From the NCBI GenBank assembly GCA_004297465.1, contig SCUB01000023.1, positions 1 to 64,000 on the forward strand: 64,000 nucleotides of DNA, given 5' to 3'. The DNA is from Xanthobacteraceae bacterium (GTDB lineage: Bacteria > Pseudomonadota > Alphaproteobacteria > Rhizobiales > Xanthobacteraceae). Below are positions 35,211 through 45,465 of this stretch, one piece after another. Positions within the stretch are counted from its first letter, which is position 1, and the number at the start of each line of letters is the position of its first letter. The translations under genes and the position numbers were made by a program. A model generated the notes under the pieces. The model worked only from the letters and a program-made list of their open reading frames with translations. It was not told the origin of the DNA and did no database searches.

Positions 35211-35380
35211 GATTCGACTGGTGTCCGCGCGGAACGTTCCCGTGCGGGAGAATCGGGAACGCGGTGCAAGTCCGCTACGTGCCCAACGCTGTGAGGGGGA
35301 CCGACGGGACAGACGCCACTGGCTGCGGCCGGGAAGGCGTCCCGAAGGGAGGAACCCAAGTCAGAAGACCGGCCAGTCGA
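35211..35380 (+). ncRNA. Cobalamin (adenosylcobalamin) riboswitch
   Basis: The stretch has the order of conserved blocks of the cobalamin riboswitch: GGGAACGCGGTGCAAGTCCG, then GTGCCCAACGCTGTGA, then GCCACTGGCTGCGGCCGGGA followed by AGGCG, and the terminal AGTCAGAAGACCGGCC. It ends about 55 bases before bluB, so vitamin B12 would lower bluB expression. This is the normal regulation of cobalamin genes. The 170 bases before it, after the transporter gene, show no gene. Confidence 0.9.
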
Positions 35381-35436
35381 AGACGGCTTTCCCCGTGAGG
35401 ACGACGGGACGGGCGCAACCATCAAGGGGACCAAAG

Positions 35437-36195
35437 ATGGACCAACGCACTCTTCTGCCTGCCACGCCGCTTCCCATCGACCAACGTGAAGGCGTCTACC
35501 GCGCCATCCTGACACGGCGCGACACGCGCGGGGAATTTCTGCCCGATCCGGTGCCCGACGACCTGCTCAGCCGGATCCTGGTCGCGGCCCACCACGCGCC
35601 TTCGGTCGGCTACATGCAGCCCTGGAGCTTTCTCGTCATCCGCGAAGAAGGCATCAAGCGGCAGGTCCACGATGCCTTTCTGAAGGCGCATGCCGAAGCG
35701 GCGCTGATGTTCCCGGAAGAGAAGCGTGATGTCTACCGCGCGCTCAAACTCGAGGGAATAATGGAGGCGCCGATCAATATCTGCATCACCTGCGATCGCG
35801 ACCGCGCGGGGCCGGCGGTCATCGGCCGCACGCATATCCGCGCCATGGACCTCTACAGCTCGGTCTGCGCGGTCCAGAATCTCTGGCTCGCCGCCCGCGC
35901 CGAGGGACTTGGCGTCGGCTGGGTCAGCATCTTCGACAACGGTACCGTGCAGAGGCTGTTGAATATCCCGAAGCGGGTCGTGCCGGTTGCCTATCTCTGT
36001 CTCGGCAAAGTGCGCGGCTATCACCAGCGTCCCGAACTGGAGGCGGCGGGGTGGCGCGAGCGACTGCCCCTCGACCAGCTCATTCACTTCGACCAGTGGG
36101 GACGCCAGGGAACCGACGAGGCATTGCTGCGGCGGCTGCGAAACGACCAAGGCGCCGCGCAATCCGGCCGCCTGGAATTATCGCATCCGGATTGA
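35437..36195 (+). CDS. bluB: 5,6-dimethylbenzimidazole synthase
   Basis: A 252-residue nitroreductase-like protein that cuts FMNH2, using oxygen, to make the lower ligand of vitamin B12. BluB features are the ILTRRDTRGEFLPDPVPDD start, HHAPSVGYMQPWSFLVI, DLYSSVCAVQNLWLAARAEG, and the VGWVSIF near YLCLGKV. The ribosome site AAGGGG is 7 bases before the ATG. It is the only cobalamin gene in the window and lies directly behind a cobalamin riboswitch, which supports both calls. The reaction needs oxygen, so this organism is at least facultatively aerobic. Confidence 0.93.
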   Translation: MDQRTLLPATPLPIDQREGVYRAILTRRDTRGEFLPDPVPDDLLSRILVAAHHAPSVGYMQPWSFLVIREEGIKRQVHDAFLKAHAEAALMFPEEKRDVYRALKLEGIMEAPINICITCDRDRAGPAVIGRTHIRAMDLYSSVCAVQNLWLAARAEGLGVGWVSIFDNGTVQRLLNIPKRVVPVAYLCLGKVRGYHQRPELEAAGWRERLPLDQLIHFDQWGRQGTDEALLRRLRNDQGAAQSGRLELSHPD

Positions 36196-36207
36196 GTGAC
36201 GCGCGCG

Positions 36208-36230
36208 ACGCCGCCGGTGGCCGGCGGCGT
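36208..36230 (+). terminator. Strong GC hairpin after bluB
   Basis: ACGCCGCCGG at 36208-36217 and CCGGCGGCGT at 36221-36230 form a perfect 10-bp stem around a TGG loop, 13 bases after the bluB stop. There is no T-run, so it may be a weak terminator or a transcript-stabilising hairpin. Confidence 0.45.
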
Positions 36231-36444
36231 TGGAACCAGACAGCATCGGAGAGCGTTGGCCGAAAGCCCTGTCTCCCAATGGGATGCGGCTTTCGACCGG
36301 CCGAGACGCGCCGTTCACCATCACTTTCCTGCGACCACGCCTCCTGTCGTTGCCGCACGGTGATTAAATGGCTATTTCGCATTGTCGCGGCGGCCTTTAT
36401 AGCAAGTCATAGCAAGGCTCCCGAGCACCCATCCAGGCAAGCCC

Positions 36445-37617
36445 ATGACAGTCGCCCGCCTTTTCTGCATCCTCGCGCTGGCATCGGGACTTGCCGCATG
36501 CGGGCAGGACAAGACCAAGGAGGGCGGCGCCCCGCCCGCGCCGACCGTGACGGTGGCCAGGCCGATGAAAAAAGTCGTCACCGACCACGACGAATATGTC
36601 GGCCGGTTCGTGGCGATCGAGTCCATCGAGGTGCGCGCGCGCGTCTCCGGCTATCTCGAGGCCATCCATTTTCGCGACGGCCAGATGGTCAAGAAGGGAG
36701 ACCTGCTGTTCAGCCTCGACCGGCGGCCGTTCGAGGCGACACTTGCCCAGGCGCAGGCGGCCCGCTCGCAGGCCGAAGCCAATCTTGCCTTTGCCGAAGC
36801 CGATCTCGCCCGCGGCCAGAATCTGACCCGCGGCTCCGGCATCACCCAACAGGCCTTCGAACAGCGCATGCAGGCCCGGCGCGTTGCCGCCGCGACCCTG
36901 GCCGCGCAGGACGCCGCCGTGCGTCAGGCCACGCTCGATGTCGAATTCACCGAATTGCGCGCGCCGGTGTCCGGCCGCATCGGCGACCGGCGCGTGGCGG
37001 CCGGCAATCTCGTGACCGGCGGAACGTCGGGCAATACCACGCTGCTCGCCACCATCACCTCGATCGATCCGATTCGCTTCGAATTCACCGTCGACGAGGC
37101 GTCGTATCTTCGCTACCTGCGCGCCGCCGGCAACCCCACCGGCGACAATCGCGATCTCTCCATACCGGCCCGGCTCAGGCTCATCAACGAAACCGCTTTC
37201 GTCCACGAGGGCAAAACGGACTTCGTCGACAACGTCATCGACCCGGCCTCGGGAACCATCCGCCTGCGCGCCGAGTTCGCCAATCCGGATGGAACGCTGA
37301 CCCCCGGCATGTTCGGGCGCATCCAGATCGCGGCCGGCCCGCCGCGGCAGGCGCTGCTGGTGCCCGACGCCGCCATCGGTACCGAGCAGGTGCGCAAATT
37401 CGTGCTCGTCGCCGACGCCGGCAACGTGGCGCGTCCGAAATATGTCGAACTCGGGTCGGTGATCGACGGCCAGCGCGTGATCGCGACCGGGCTCGAACCC
37501 GACGACCGCGTCATCGTCAACGGCCTGATGCGGGTGCGTCCGGGCATGCGCGTGACGCCGCAGGACGCCGCCGACGCCACCGCGGCCGACGGCCGTGCAC
37601 CCGCCGGGGCCAATTGA
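36445..37617 (+). CDS. RND efflux periplasmic adaptor (HlyD/MFP family)
   Basis: A 390-residue membrane-fusion protein. It is a lipoprotein with a lipobox before Cys19 (SGLAAC), followed by a biotinyl-lipoyl-like domain (VRARVSGYLEAIHFRDGQMV), a coiled-coil hairpin of about 70 residues (ATLAQAQAARSQAEANLAF onward), the VEFTELRAPVSGRIGD motif and a beta-barrel domain. It would link the RND pump encoded 10 bases downstream to an outer-membrane channel. No TolC-type channel gene is in the window, so the exit duct must come from elsewhere. It resembles the MexE/AcrA group. Confidence 0.9.
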   Translation: MTVARLFCILALASGLAACGQDKTKEGGAPPAPTVTVARPMKKVVTDHDEYVGRFVAIESIEVRARVSGYLEAIHFRDGQMVKKGDLLFSLDRRPFEATLAQAQAARSQAEANLAFAEADLARGQNLTRGSGITQQAFEQRMQARRVAAATLAAQDAAVRQATLDVEFTELRAPVSGRIGDRRVAAGNLVTGGTSGNTTLLATITSIDPIRFEFTVDEASYLRYLRAAGNPTGDNRDLSIPARLRLINETAFVHEGKTDFVDNVIDPASGTIRLRAEFANPDGTLTPGMFGRIQIAAGPPRQALLVPDAAIGTEQVRKFVLVADAGNVARPKYVELGSVIDGQRVIATGLEPDDRVIVNGLMRVRPGMRVTPQDAADATAADGRAPAGAN

Positions 37618-37627
37618 GGCGCGTTTC

Positions 37628-40600
37628 ATGCGGATATCGCATTTCTTCATTGACCGGCCGATCTTTGCAGCGGTGCTGTCCACCATCTTTGTGATCCTGG
37701 GCGCGATCTCCTTCATCCGGCTGCCGGTCGCCGAGTATCCCGAGATCGCGCCGCCGGTGATCAATGTCGTCGGGCAGTATCCGGGCGCCAGCGCCGACGT
37801 CGTGGCCTCCACCGTGGTGACGCCGCTGGAGCAGCAGATCAACGGCGTCGAGAACATGCTCTACGTCACGTCGAATTCGACCGGCGACGGTCGGTTCTCG
37901 ATCGCGGTGACATTCCAGCTCGGCACCAATCTCGATTTCGCGCAGGTTCAGGTGCAAAACCGCGTGGCGATCGCGCAGCCGCGCCTGCCCTCGGACGTGC
38001 GCAACATCGGGGTGACCGTCGCCAAGGCCTCGCCCGACCTGATGATGGTCGTCCATCTCTATTCCCCGGACAAGTCGCGCGACACGCTGTTCATCTCGAA
38101 CTACGCCAACATCCGGCTCACCGACGTGCTCGGCCGCATTCCGGGCATTGGCTCGATCACCGTGTTTGGCAGCCGCGACTACTCGATGCGCATCTGGCTC
38201 GATCCCGATCGCCTGCAGTCCGTCGGCCTCACCGCCAGCGACGTCGTCGCCGCGCTGCAGGGGCAGAACGTCCAGGTTGCCTCGGGCGTGCTCAACCAGC
38301 CGCCGGTGGACAAGCCGCTGGCGTTCCAGGTGGCGGTGCAGACCCTGGGCAGGCTGTCCGATCCGGCCGCGTTCTCCGGCATCATCGTCAAGCAGACCGG
38401 CAAAGCCGTCGTGCATCTGAAGGACATCGCGCGGGTCGAACTCGCCGCGCTCGATTACGCGACCAACTCCTACCTCGATCACGATCCGGCCATCGCGCTG
38501 GGCATTTTCCAGCTGCCCGGATCGAACGCGCTGTCGACCGCGAAAGCGGTCCAGACGGCGATGAACCAGCTCGCCGGGGATTTTCCGGAAGGACTGAAAT
38601 ACACCGTCGTCTACAACCCCACGGAATTCATCCAGCAGTCGGTCGATGCCGTCATCGAGACCATCGGCGAGGCCACCATCCTGGTCGTGCTGGTGGTGAT
38701 CCTGTTCCTGCAGACCTGGCGCGCCGCCGTCATCCCCATCATCGCCATCCCGGTGTCGCTGGTCGGCACCTTCTTCTTCATGGCGATGTTCGGGTTCTCG
38801 CTCAATAACCTGTCGCTGTTCGGGCTGGTGCTCGCGATCGGAATCGTGGTCGATGACGCCATCGTCGTGGTGGAGAATGTCGAACGCAAGATCGCCGACG
38901 GCATGCCGCCGCGCGAGGCGGCCCGGCTCAGCATGGACGAGGTCGGCGCGGCGCTGATCGCCATCGCGCTGGTATTGTGCGCGGTGTTCGTTCCCGCGGC
39001 TTTCATCACCGGCATTTCCGGTCAGTTCTACCGGCAGTTCGCGCTCACCATCGCCGGCGCGACCATTATTTCGCTGTGCATCTCACTGACGCTTTCGCCG
39101 GCCATGTGCGCGTTGCTGCTCAGGCCGCACGCCGACCCCCGCCAGGACCGCTGGTGGGAGCGCCCGCTGCACGGCGCCTTCCGGGCGTTCAACCGCGGCT
39201 TCGAGGCGCTGACCTTCGGCTATGGCCGGCTCACCGAGCACCTGGTGCGCCGCGCCGCGCTGATGCTGCTCGTCTACCTCGCCATCATCGCCATCGGGTT
39301 CAACGAATTCCGCAAGGCGCCGGGCGGCTTCATTCCCCAGCTCGACGCCGGCTATCTGATCGTCGTGACGCAGCTGCCGGGCGGCGCCTCGCTGGCGCGC
39401 ACCGACGATGTCAATCGCCGCGCCGTGGACATCGCCCTGAAGACGCCGGGCGTTGCTCACGCGGTCAATATCGTGGGCTTCTCCGGCGCCACCTTCACCA
39501 ATGCGCCCAACGCCGGCGCCATCTTCCTGGTGCTTGAGCCGTTCGCGGCGCGCGCGCGCGATCCCGCCAAGTCCGCGGCCGCGATCCAGGGCAGCCTGTT
39601 CCAGCGCCTCGCCGCGATCCAGGACGGCCTCGTGGTGGTCGTCGCGCCGCCGCCCGTTCGCGGCGTCGGCACCGCGGGCGGCTTTCGCATGATGGTCGAG
39701 GATCGCGCCGGCAACGGCCCCCAGGCGCTGCAGGGCGCCGTTTTCGCCATGATGGGCCGCGCGGCGCAGACCCAGGGGCTGACCCAGGTGTTCTCGCTGT
39801 TCGAGACCTCGACGCCGCAGCTCTATCTCGACATCGACCGCACCAAGGTGGAACTGCTCGGCGTCAATGTCCCGGACGTGTTCAGCGCGCTGCAGACCTA
39901 TCTCGGCTCGTCCTATGTCAACGACTTCAACCTGCTGGGACGCACCTACCGCGTCATCGCGCAGGCCGACAGCCCCTATCGGCTCGATTCCAAGGATGTG
40001 CTCAACCTGCGCGTTCGCAACGCCAGCGGCGCCACCGTGCCGATCGGCTCGTTCGCCACGGTGCGCAACGTGTCCGGCTCCTACCGCGTCCCGCGCTACA
40101 ACCTCTATCCGGCCGCCGAGCTCGACGGCATGGCCGCGCCGGGCTTCTCACAGGGACAGGCCATCGAGACGATGCAGAAGCTTGCCGCCGAAACCCTTCC
40201 GGGCGGGTTTGGCTATGAGTGGACCACGCTGGCGTTCCAGCAGATTCAGGCCGGCAACACGGCCAGCTTCGCCTTCCTGCTCGCGGTGGTGTTCGTGTTC
40301 CTGGTGCTGGCCGCGCAATACGAGAGCCTGACGCTGCCGCTGGCCGTGATCCTCATCGTTCCGATGTGCCTCATCGCCTCGATCTCCGGTGTGCTCCTGC
40401 GCGGCCAGGACAACAACATCCTGACCCAGGTCGGTTTCATCGTGCTCATCGGCCTTGCCGCCAAGAACGCCATTCTGATCGTCGAATTCGCCAGGCAGCT
40501 CGAGGATCAGGGCCGCGACCGCTGGGCCGCGGCCGTCGAGGCGGCGCGTCTCAGGCTGCGGCCCATTCTGATGACGTCGCTGGCCTTCATCTTCGGCGTC

Positions 40601-40795
40601 GTGCCGCTGGTGTGGGCGGTCGGCGCCGGAGCCGAACTGCGGCAGACGCTGGGCACCGCGGTGTTTTCCGGCATGATCGGCGTGACGGCGTTCGGGCTGA
40701 TCTTCACGCCCATCTTCTATGTGATATGCCGCTGGCTGGCCGACCGCGCGCGCCGGCGGCGCGCGGCCGCCCCGAGCGCCTCGATGGGCGAGTGA
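37628..40795 (+). CDS. RND multidrug efflux transporter (HAE1, MexF/AcrB-like)
   Basis: A 1055-residue proton-driven pump with 12 predicted TM helices and two large periplasmic loops. The N-terminus (FFIDRPIFAAVLSTIFVILG), the porter loop motif PEIAPPVINVVGQYPGAS and the proton-relay Asp-Asp in GIVVDDAIVVVENVER are typical of the HAE1 family. It lies 10 bases after the adaptor gene and forms an operon with it. Likely substrates are hydrophobic toxic compounds; the specific range is unknown. No regulator is adjacent. Confidence 0.93.
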   Translation: MRISHFFIDRPIFAAVLSTIFVILGAISFIRLPVAEYPEIAPPVINVVGQYPGASADVVASTVVTPLEQQINGVENMLYVTSNSTGDGRFSIAVTFQLGTNLDFAQVQVQNRVAIAQPRLPSDVRNIGVTVAKASPDLMMVVHLYSPDKSRDTLFISNYANIRLTDVLGRIPGIGSITVFGSRDYSMRIWLDPDRLQSVGLTASDVVAALQGQNVQVASGVLNQPPVDKPLAFQVAVQTLGRLSDPAAFSGIIVKQTGKAVVHLKDIARVELAALDYATNSYLDHDPAIALGIFQLPGSNALSTAKAVQTAMNQLAGDFPEGLKYTVVYNPTEFIQQSVDAVIETIGEATILVVLVVILFLQTWRAAVIPIIAIPVSLVGTFFFMAMFGFSLNNLSLFGLVLAIGIVVDDAIVVVENVERKIADGMPPREAARLSMDEVGAALIAIALVLCAVFVPAAFITGISGQFYRQFALTIAGATIISLCISLTLSPAMCALLLRPHADPRQDRWWERPLHGAFRAFNRGFEALTFGYGRLTEHLVRRAALMLLVYLAIIAIGFNEFRKAPGGFIPQLDAGYLIVVTQLPGGASLARTDDVNRRAVDIALKTPGVAHAVNIVGFSGATFTNAPNAGAIFLVLEPFAARARDPAKSAAAIQGSLFQRLAAIQDGLVVVVAPPPVRGVGTAGGFRMMVEDRAGNGPQALQGAVFAMMGRAAQTQGLTQVFSLFETSTPQLYLDIDRTKVELLGVNVPDVFSALQTYLGSSYVNDFNLLGRTYRVIAQADSPYRLDSKDVLNLRVRNASGATVPIGSFATVRNVSGSYRVPRYNLYPAAELDGMAAPGFSQGQAIETMQKLAAETLPGGFGYEWTTLAFQQIQAGNTASFAFLLAVVFVFLVLAAQYESLTLPLAVILIVPMCLIASISGVLLRGQDNNILTQVGFIVLIGLAAKNAILIVEFARQLEDQGRDRWAAAVEAARLRLRPILMTSLAFIFGVVPLVWAVGAGAELRQTLGTAVFSGMIGVTAFGLIFTPIFYVICRWLADRARRRRAAAPSASMGE

Positions 40796-40839
40796 CCCCG
40801 CCCGCCCTTCGTCGCGGGATGAGTGGCGCCTTGTTTCGG

Positions 40840-42528
40840 TCAGGCCGCGCGCATGGTGCCGAGGAATCTTGCGACTTCCCGCCTGAGCTTCTCGCTTTCC
40901 TGCGACAGCGACAGCGACGATGCGTGGACTTGCGCCGAGGCTGCTCCCGTTTCGCCCGCGCCGCGATTGACCTCGTTGACATTGGAGGCAACCTCGACCG
41001 TGCCGCTGGAGGCCTGTTGCACGTTGCGCGCGATTTCCTGGGTCGCGGCGCCCTGCTCTTCGACCGCCGCGGCAATCATCGACGTGATCTCGGAAATCCG
41101 ACTGATCGTGCCGCCGATCTCCTTGATCGCCGTGACCGAAACTTCCGTGGCGCTTTGCATGTCGGCGATCTGCGTGGTGATCTCCTCGGTGGCCCTGGCG
41201 GTCTGCGCGGCGAGCGACTTGACCTCCTGCGCGACGACCGCGAAGCCGCGCCCGGAGTCCCCGGCCCGCGCCGCTTCGATCGTCGCATTGAGCGCGAGCA
41301 GGTTGGTCTGCTCGGCGATCGCCGTGATCAGCCTCACGACATCGCCGATGCGGCCCGCCGCCTGCCGCAACTCGCCGATGCGTGAATCGATGGTCGTCGC
41401 CTGCACCACCGCCTCCCGGGCGATCCGGCTCGATTCATTCACCTGACGGCCGATTTCGTCCACGGACGACGCCATCTCACTGGCGGCGGACGCCACCGTT
41501 TGAACGTTGAGGGAGGCGTCCTCGGACGCGGAGGCGACCGTCGCGGTCAGATGCTGCGTCCGTTCGGCGGTCATGGTGAGCGTGTTGGCGGTCGCCTCGA
41601 GCTCGGTGGCCGCCGAGGCGACGCTATTGACGATGTTGCCGACCGCGGATTCGAACTGGACCGCCATCTGACCCATTTCCGCCCTGCGGCGTTCACCGGC
41701 CCTTTGCTCCTCAAGCAGCCTCGATTCGCCCTCGCGTTGCGCCTTCTCCATCGCCTTCATCTTGAAGCGCTCGATGGATTTCGCCATCACTCCGATCTCG
41801 TCCCCACGGTCGAGACCGGGCAGGACAACATCGAAATTGCCGTCGGCCAGCTCACCGATCGCCGTCGACATCCCGAACAGCGCATTGGCGATCCGGCGCG
41901 CGACGAGCATCGAAATGGCCCCGGCGAGGAGAACGATGACAGCCGCCATCAGGATCGAACGCCGCGCGTTGGACCAGACCTGCTGGTTCAGATCGTCGAT
42001 GTAGACTCCGGTGCCGATGATCCATCCCCAGGGCGAGAACCCGGCGACATAGGACAGCTTCGCCTGCGGCTTGTCCGCGCCGGGCTTCGGCCATTCATAG
42101 GGGACGAATCCCGCGCCCTGCTGGTTCACCGTCCTGACGAATTCGATGAACAGGGCCTTTCCGTTCGGGTCTTTGTTTTCGGAGAGATCCTTGCCGTTGA
42201 GCTGCGGATTGGTCGGGTGCATCACCATGCGGGGATGCATGTCGTTGATCCAGAAATAATCGCCATTGCCGTAACGCAGCGCGCTGATGCGCATGGCCGC
42301 CCGGCTCTTGGCCTCGCTTGCCGGAAGCTCGCCCTTCTCGGAGGCGGCATGCTCCTCCCTGACGATCGACAGCGCGACTTCGGTCAGGTTCATCAGCTCC
42401 TGCTTTTTCTGGAGTTCCAGATTGATCGCGGATTCCCGCAACTGGAAAAAGACAACGCCGATCGAAGACACAAGCACCAGGCCGATGATCGCATAGATCG
42501 TGCGGCCGATTGTCATGCTGAAGTTCAC
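40840..42528 (-). CDS. Methyl-accepting chemotaxis protein with an sCache sensor
   Basis: A chemoreceptor of about 562 residues with an N-terminal TM helix ([18 protein letters not shown]), a periplasmic sCache_2 domain ([20 protein letters not shown] and [18 protein letters not shown]), a second TM helix ([19 protein letters not shown]), a HAMP domain and a methyl-accepting domain with the highly conserved tip [20 protein letters not shown]. The GTG at 42528 is preferred because GGAG lies 10 bases upstream; an ATG four codons later is an alternative. It stands alone, convergent with the RND operon. Confidence 0.92.
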   Translation of the reverse strand: MNFSMTIGRTIYAIIGLVLVSSIGVVFFQLRESAINLELQKKQELMNLTEVALSIVREEHAASEKGELPASEAKSRAAMRISALRYGNGDYFWINDMHPRMVMHPTNPQLNGKDLSENKDPNGKALFIEFVRTVNQQGAGFVPYEWPKPGADKPQAKLSYVAGFSPWGWIIGTGVYIDDLNQQVWSNARRSILMAAVIVLLAGAISMLVARRIANALFGMSTAIGELADGNFDVVLPGLDRGDEIGVMAKSIERFKMKAMEKAQREGESRLLEEQRAGERRRAEMGQMAVQFESAVGNIVNSVASAATELEATANTLTMTAERTQHLTATVASASEDASLNVQTVASAASEMASSVDEIGRQVNESSRIAREAVVQATTIDSRIGELRQAAGRIGDVVRLITAIAEQTNLLALNATIEAARAGDSGRGFAVVAQEVKSLAAQTARATEEITTQIADMQSATEVSVTAIKEIGGTISRISEITSMIAAAVEEQGAATQEIARNVQQASSGTVEVASNVNEVNRGAGETGAASAQVHASSLSLSQESEKLRREVARFLGTMRAA

Positions 42529-42563
42529 AGGTTTCGTTCTCCAAAAGCCCAATCGCAAATTAA

Positions 42564-43343
42564 TTATGTATTATAATTGGTAAAGCGCGCGTTAACCCCT
42601 TCGCCGGCCGCAACCCCATGCAGGCGGCTGAGAACGAGCCGGAACAGGAACCAGCGCAGCCTCAGGGCGCCGCGGGGGATGGTGGTGCGGGCAATCAGCC
42701 GCTCCCATTCCGCTCGGGTAAGCGACCGCGCCACCGAGATCCGCCCGTCGTGAACGACCAGGGGATGCAGCCGGGTCAGCGCGCCGACAGCTCCGATGAA
42801 CCCATGAGGAATGACATGGCGCTGCAGATCGCAATTGATCCAGCCGCGTTGCGCCGTCGACTCCATGAAGTGCAGCAGCCCGACAATAAGGTGGTCCGGC
42901 AGGTGGTGCGTGACGAGGCTGCCGGTCACGAAGTCGATGCGCCTCGCCGGCCGGTAATCGAACACGTCGGCCACTATGTATTCGATCGGCTCGGCATCGC
43001 CGGTCGCGGCGCGGGCGACGTCGATGGTGTGCGGATCGCGGTCGATGCCGATGAACCGCAGACCCGGGCGGTGCCTGCGCGACCATCTCGACAGCACGCG
43101 AAGAAGATCGCCATTGCCGCAGCCGACATCGAGCAGGATCAAGGGCTCCCGCGATGCATCCGATGTCGCGCGGCGCAGCCAGCCGATGATGGGCCAGTGA
43201 CCGAGGGTTGCCCTGTTGATGGCGGCCAGCGACCGCAGATAGGGCGCAAGCTCGGCTTCGCCCAGATCGGCGTTGTCGAGCCACTCCGGCTGGGTGCTGC
43301 GCCGCGCGTGGTCAAACCGCGCTGGCGCGACGGCATCGGCCAT
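42564..43343 (-). CDS. Class I SAM-dependent methyltransferase, partner of a type III polyketide synthase
   Basis: A 259-residue methyltransferase with the SAM-binding motif [15 protein letters not shown], an acidic residue at the end of strand 2 ([14 protein letters not shown]) and the post-motif [10 protein letters not shown]. The start at 43343 is supported by GGAGG 9 bases before it. It begins 20 bases after the polyketide synthase gene and is almost certainly co-transcribed with it. Such pairs make O-methylated alkylpyrones or alkylresorcinols in other bacteria; here the product is unknown. Confidence 0.85.
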   Translation of the reverse strand: MADAVAPARFDHARRSTQPEWLDNADLGEAELAPYLRSLAAINRATLGHWPIIGWLRRATSDASREPLILLDVGCGNGDLLRVLSRWSRRHRPGLRFIGIDRDPHTIDVARAATGDAEPIEYIVADVFDYRPARRIDFVTGSLVTHHLPDHLIVGLLHFMESTAQRGWINCDLQRHVIPHGFIGAVGALTRLHPLVVHDGRISVARSLTRAEWERLIARTTIPRGALRLRWFLFRLVLSRLHGVAAGEGVNARFTNYNT

Positions 43344-43363
43344 GACCCGCGACCTCCAGCTTG

Positions 43364-44428
43364 TCACGCGGTATGAAACAGCATGGTTTCCGCGATCAGC
43401 CCGGGACCGAACGCCATCGCGCAGCCTTTTCGACCGCCGCCGCCGCGCAGCAGTTGCTCCATCACGAACATCACCGTTCCCGACGACATGTTGCCGTAGC
43501 GGCGCAGCACCTCGCGCGAAGCGGCCAGCGCCTCCGGCGCGAGGCCGAACGCACGCTCCACCGCATCGAGCACGGTGCGGCCGCCGGGATGCACGGCCCA
43601 CAGATCGATCGAACCGACCGGCGCGCCCTCCAGAATGTCCCCGGCATGGACACTTAACGCGGACTGGATCGCCGCGGGAACCTGGCCGGACAGCGTCATG
43701 TCGAAGCCGGCCTCGCGGATGTTCCAGGTGATGAAGTCGCGCGTGTCCGGCGCAAGGATCGCCCGGAAGCTGTCCAGCGCGACCCCGTCCGGCTCGGCGG
43801 TGACGATGGACGCGGCGCAGCCGTCGCCGAACAGCAGGAAGCAGAGCATCTGCTCGATGTCGCCGGTCTCCTTCATGTGCAGCGTGCACAGTTCGAGATT
43901 GAGCACGAGCACGCGCGAGTGCGGCTCGGAGCGGATGATGTGGCGGGCGAGCTTCATGGCGTTGATCGCCGCCGAGCATCCCATGAAACCGATCATGGTC
44001 CGCTCCACCGAGAGCGGCAGCCCGCAGCGCTCGATCAGATCGAGATCGAGTCCCGGCGCGGAGAACCCGGTGCAGCACGTGATGACGAGATGGGTGATGC
44101 GGCGGGGATCGCCGAGCCTGAGGCGGCCGACGGCCGCCGCGGCCAGACGCGGCGCATCCTGCTCGAAGCGGCGCATCCGCGCGCTGGTGTCGGGGAACTG
44201 TCCGCGCCGGTAGAACACCGGCGCATTGACGCCCGGATCATCCGGCCGTTCGCCCTGTTCCAGATAGGAATAGCGGTGCTCGATCCCGGACAGGTCGGCC
44301 ATGCGCTGGAACAGCCGCGCCTTGCGCGGATCGTCGCCAAGCATCGAGCCGACAAAATCCAGGAAGATGCCGTGGATGTCGTAAGGCGGCACGGCGGTGG
44401 CGATGTCGTTGATGTAGGCGGACGGCAT
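43364..44428 (-). CDS. Type III polyketide synthase (chalcone/stilbene synthase-like)
   Basis: A 354-residue thiolase-fold enzyme with the intact catalytic triad: Cys151 in GFMGCSAAINA, His280 in DLWAVHPGG and Asn313 in YGNMSSGT. It would extend an acyl-CoA starter with malonyl-CoA and cyclise the chain. The start at 44428 has GGAAGGAG 8 bases before the ATG; an upstream extension of 34 codons lacks family similarity. It is followed by a methyltransferase. Starter size cannot be read from the sequence, but bacterial relatives make phenolic lipids, pyrones or resorcinols. Confidence 0.92.
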   Translation of the reverse strand: MPSAYINDIATAVPPYDIHGIFLDFVGSMLGDDPRKARLFQRMADLSGIEHRYSYLEQGERPDDPGVNAPVFYRRGQFPDTSARMRRFEQDAPRLAAAAVGRLRLGDPRRITHLVITCCTGFSAPGLDLDLIERCGLPLSVERTMIGFMGCSAAINAMKLARHIIRSEPHSRVLVLNLELCTLHMKETGDIEQMLCFLLFGDGCAASIVTAEPDGVALDSFRAILAPDTRDFITWNIREAGFDMTLSGQVPAAIQSALSVHAGDILEGAPVGSIDLWAVHPGGRTVLDAVERAFGLAPEALAASREVLRRYGNMSSGTVMFVMEQLLRGGGGRKGCAMAFGPGLIAETMLFHTA

Positions 44429-44598
44429 TTTTTGAACTCCTTCCGCAGGCGACGCATGATCCCCCGCGGCGGTGCCGCTCCTCCCCACTGGGACAAACAC
44501 CGGCCGTTTCGGATTCACCGGGACCGGCAACGGAAATCGGGTTCAACTGCGCGTGATGCCGGGCTGCTTTTCCCCGCACGCGCCCGATGGCGGCATCC

Positions 44599-45465
44599 TC
44601 ACGCCGGAATCTCGCCGAACCGTCCGCTCTGGAAATCGACGATCGCCTGCCGGATCTCCTCGGGCGTGTTCATGACGAACGGCCCCTGCATCACGACCGG
44701 CTCGTCGATCGGCGCGCCGCTGAGGACGAGAAGCGAGGTCTCGCTCTCGGCCTCAAGCGCGATCGCGCCGCCGGTGCGCTCGAAGATGACGAACTGCGCG
44801 TCGCGCGCCACGGTCTCGCCATTTGCCCGCACCGCGCCCGCAAGCACGACCACGGTGACGGTGTGGCCCTCGGGCGGCGTGAGCGATGCCTTGGCGCCGT
44901 GGCGCAGTCGCACGTCCCACGCCTCGATCGGCGTGAAGGTGTGCGCCGGTCCGCGATGGCCCTCGAAGTCGCCGGCGATCACCCGCAGCGTGCCGGCGCC
45001 GCCGGGCAGCTCCACCACGGGAATGTCCTTCTTGAGCAGCGTCTGGTAATTCGGCGCGACGTTCTTGTCCCGGGCCGGCAGGTTGACCCAGAGCTGGACC
45101 ATGTGCAGCAGTCCGCCGGCGCGCGTGAAGGCCTCGGAATGGAATTCCTGATGCAGGATGCCGGACGCCGCCGTCATCCACTGCACGTCGCCGGGGCCGA
45201 TGATGCCGCCCCGGCCGGTCGAATCGCGGTGCTCCACCTCGCCGCTGTAGACGATGGTCACGGTCTCGAAGCCGCGATGCGGGTGGACGCCGACGCCGCG
45301 CGGCGTTTTGGCGGGGGCAAATTCCGCCGGTCCGGCGTGGTCAAGCAGCAGGAACGGGCTGACCTCATCGCCGTGACTCAGATGCGAGAACAGCGAGCGC
45401 ACCGGAAAGCCGTCGCCGACCCAGTGCGGCCGTGGGCCGCTGTAAACCCCGCGAACCTTGCGCAT
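44599..45465 (-). CDS. Pirin family protein (cupin)
   Basis: A 288-residue pirin with two cupin domains. The N-terminal cupin holds the metal ligands in GVHPHRGFETVTIVYSGEVEH and the later His and Glu in SGILHQEFHSE. Pirins bind iron or another metal; some have quercetinase activity and others affect redox or metabolic regulation. The ATG at 45465 has GGGAG 7 bases upstream. It is divergent from the iron-uptake operon. Confidence 0.9.
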   Translation of the reverse strand: MRKVRGVYSGPRPHWVGDGFPVRSLFSHLSHGDEVSPFLLLDHAGPAEFAPAKTPRGVGVHPHRGFETVTIVYSGEVEHRDSTGRGGIIGPGDVQWMTAASGILHQEFHSEAFTRAGGLLHMVQLWVNLPARDKNVAPNYQTLLKKDIPVVELPGGAGTLRVIAGDFEGHRGPAHTFTPIEAWDVRLRHGAKASLTPPEGHTVTVVVLAGAVRANGETVARDAQFVIFERTGGAIALEAESETSLLVLSGAPIDEPVVMQGPFVMNTPEEIRQAIVDFQSGRFGEIPA

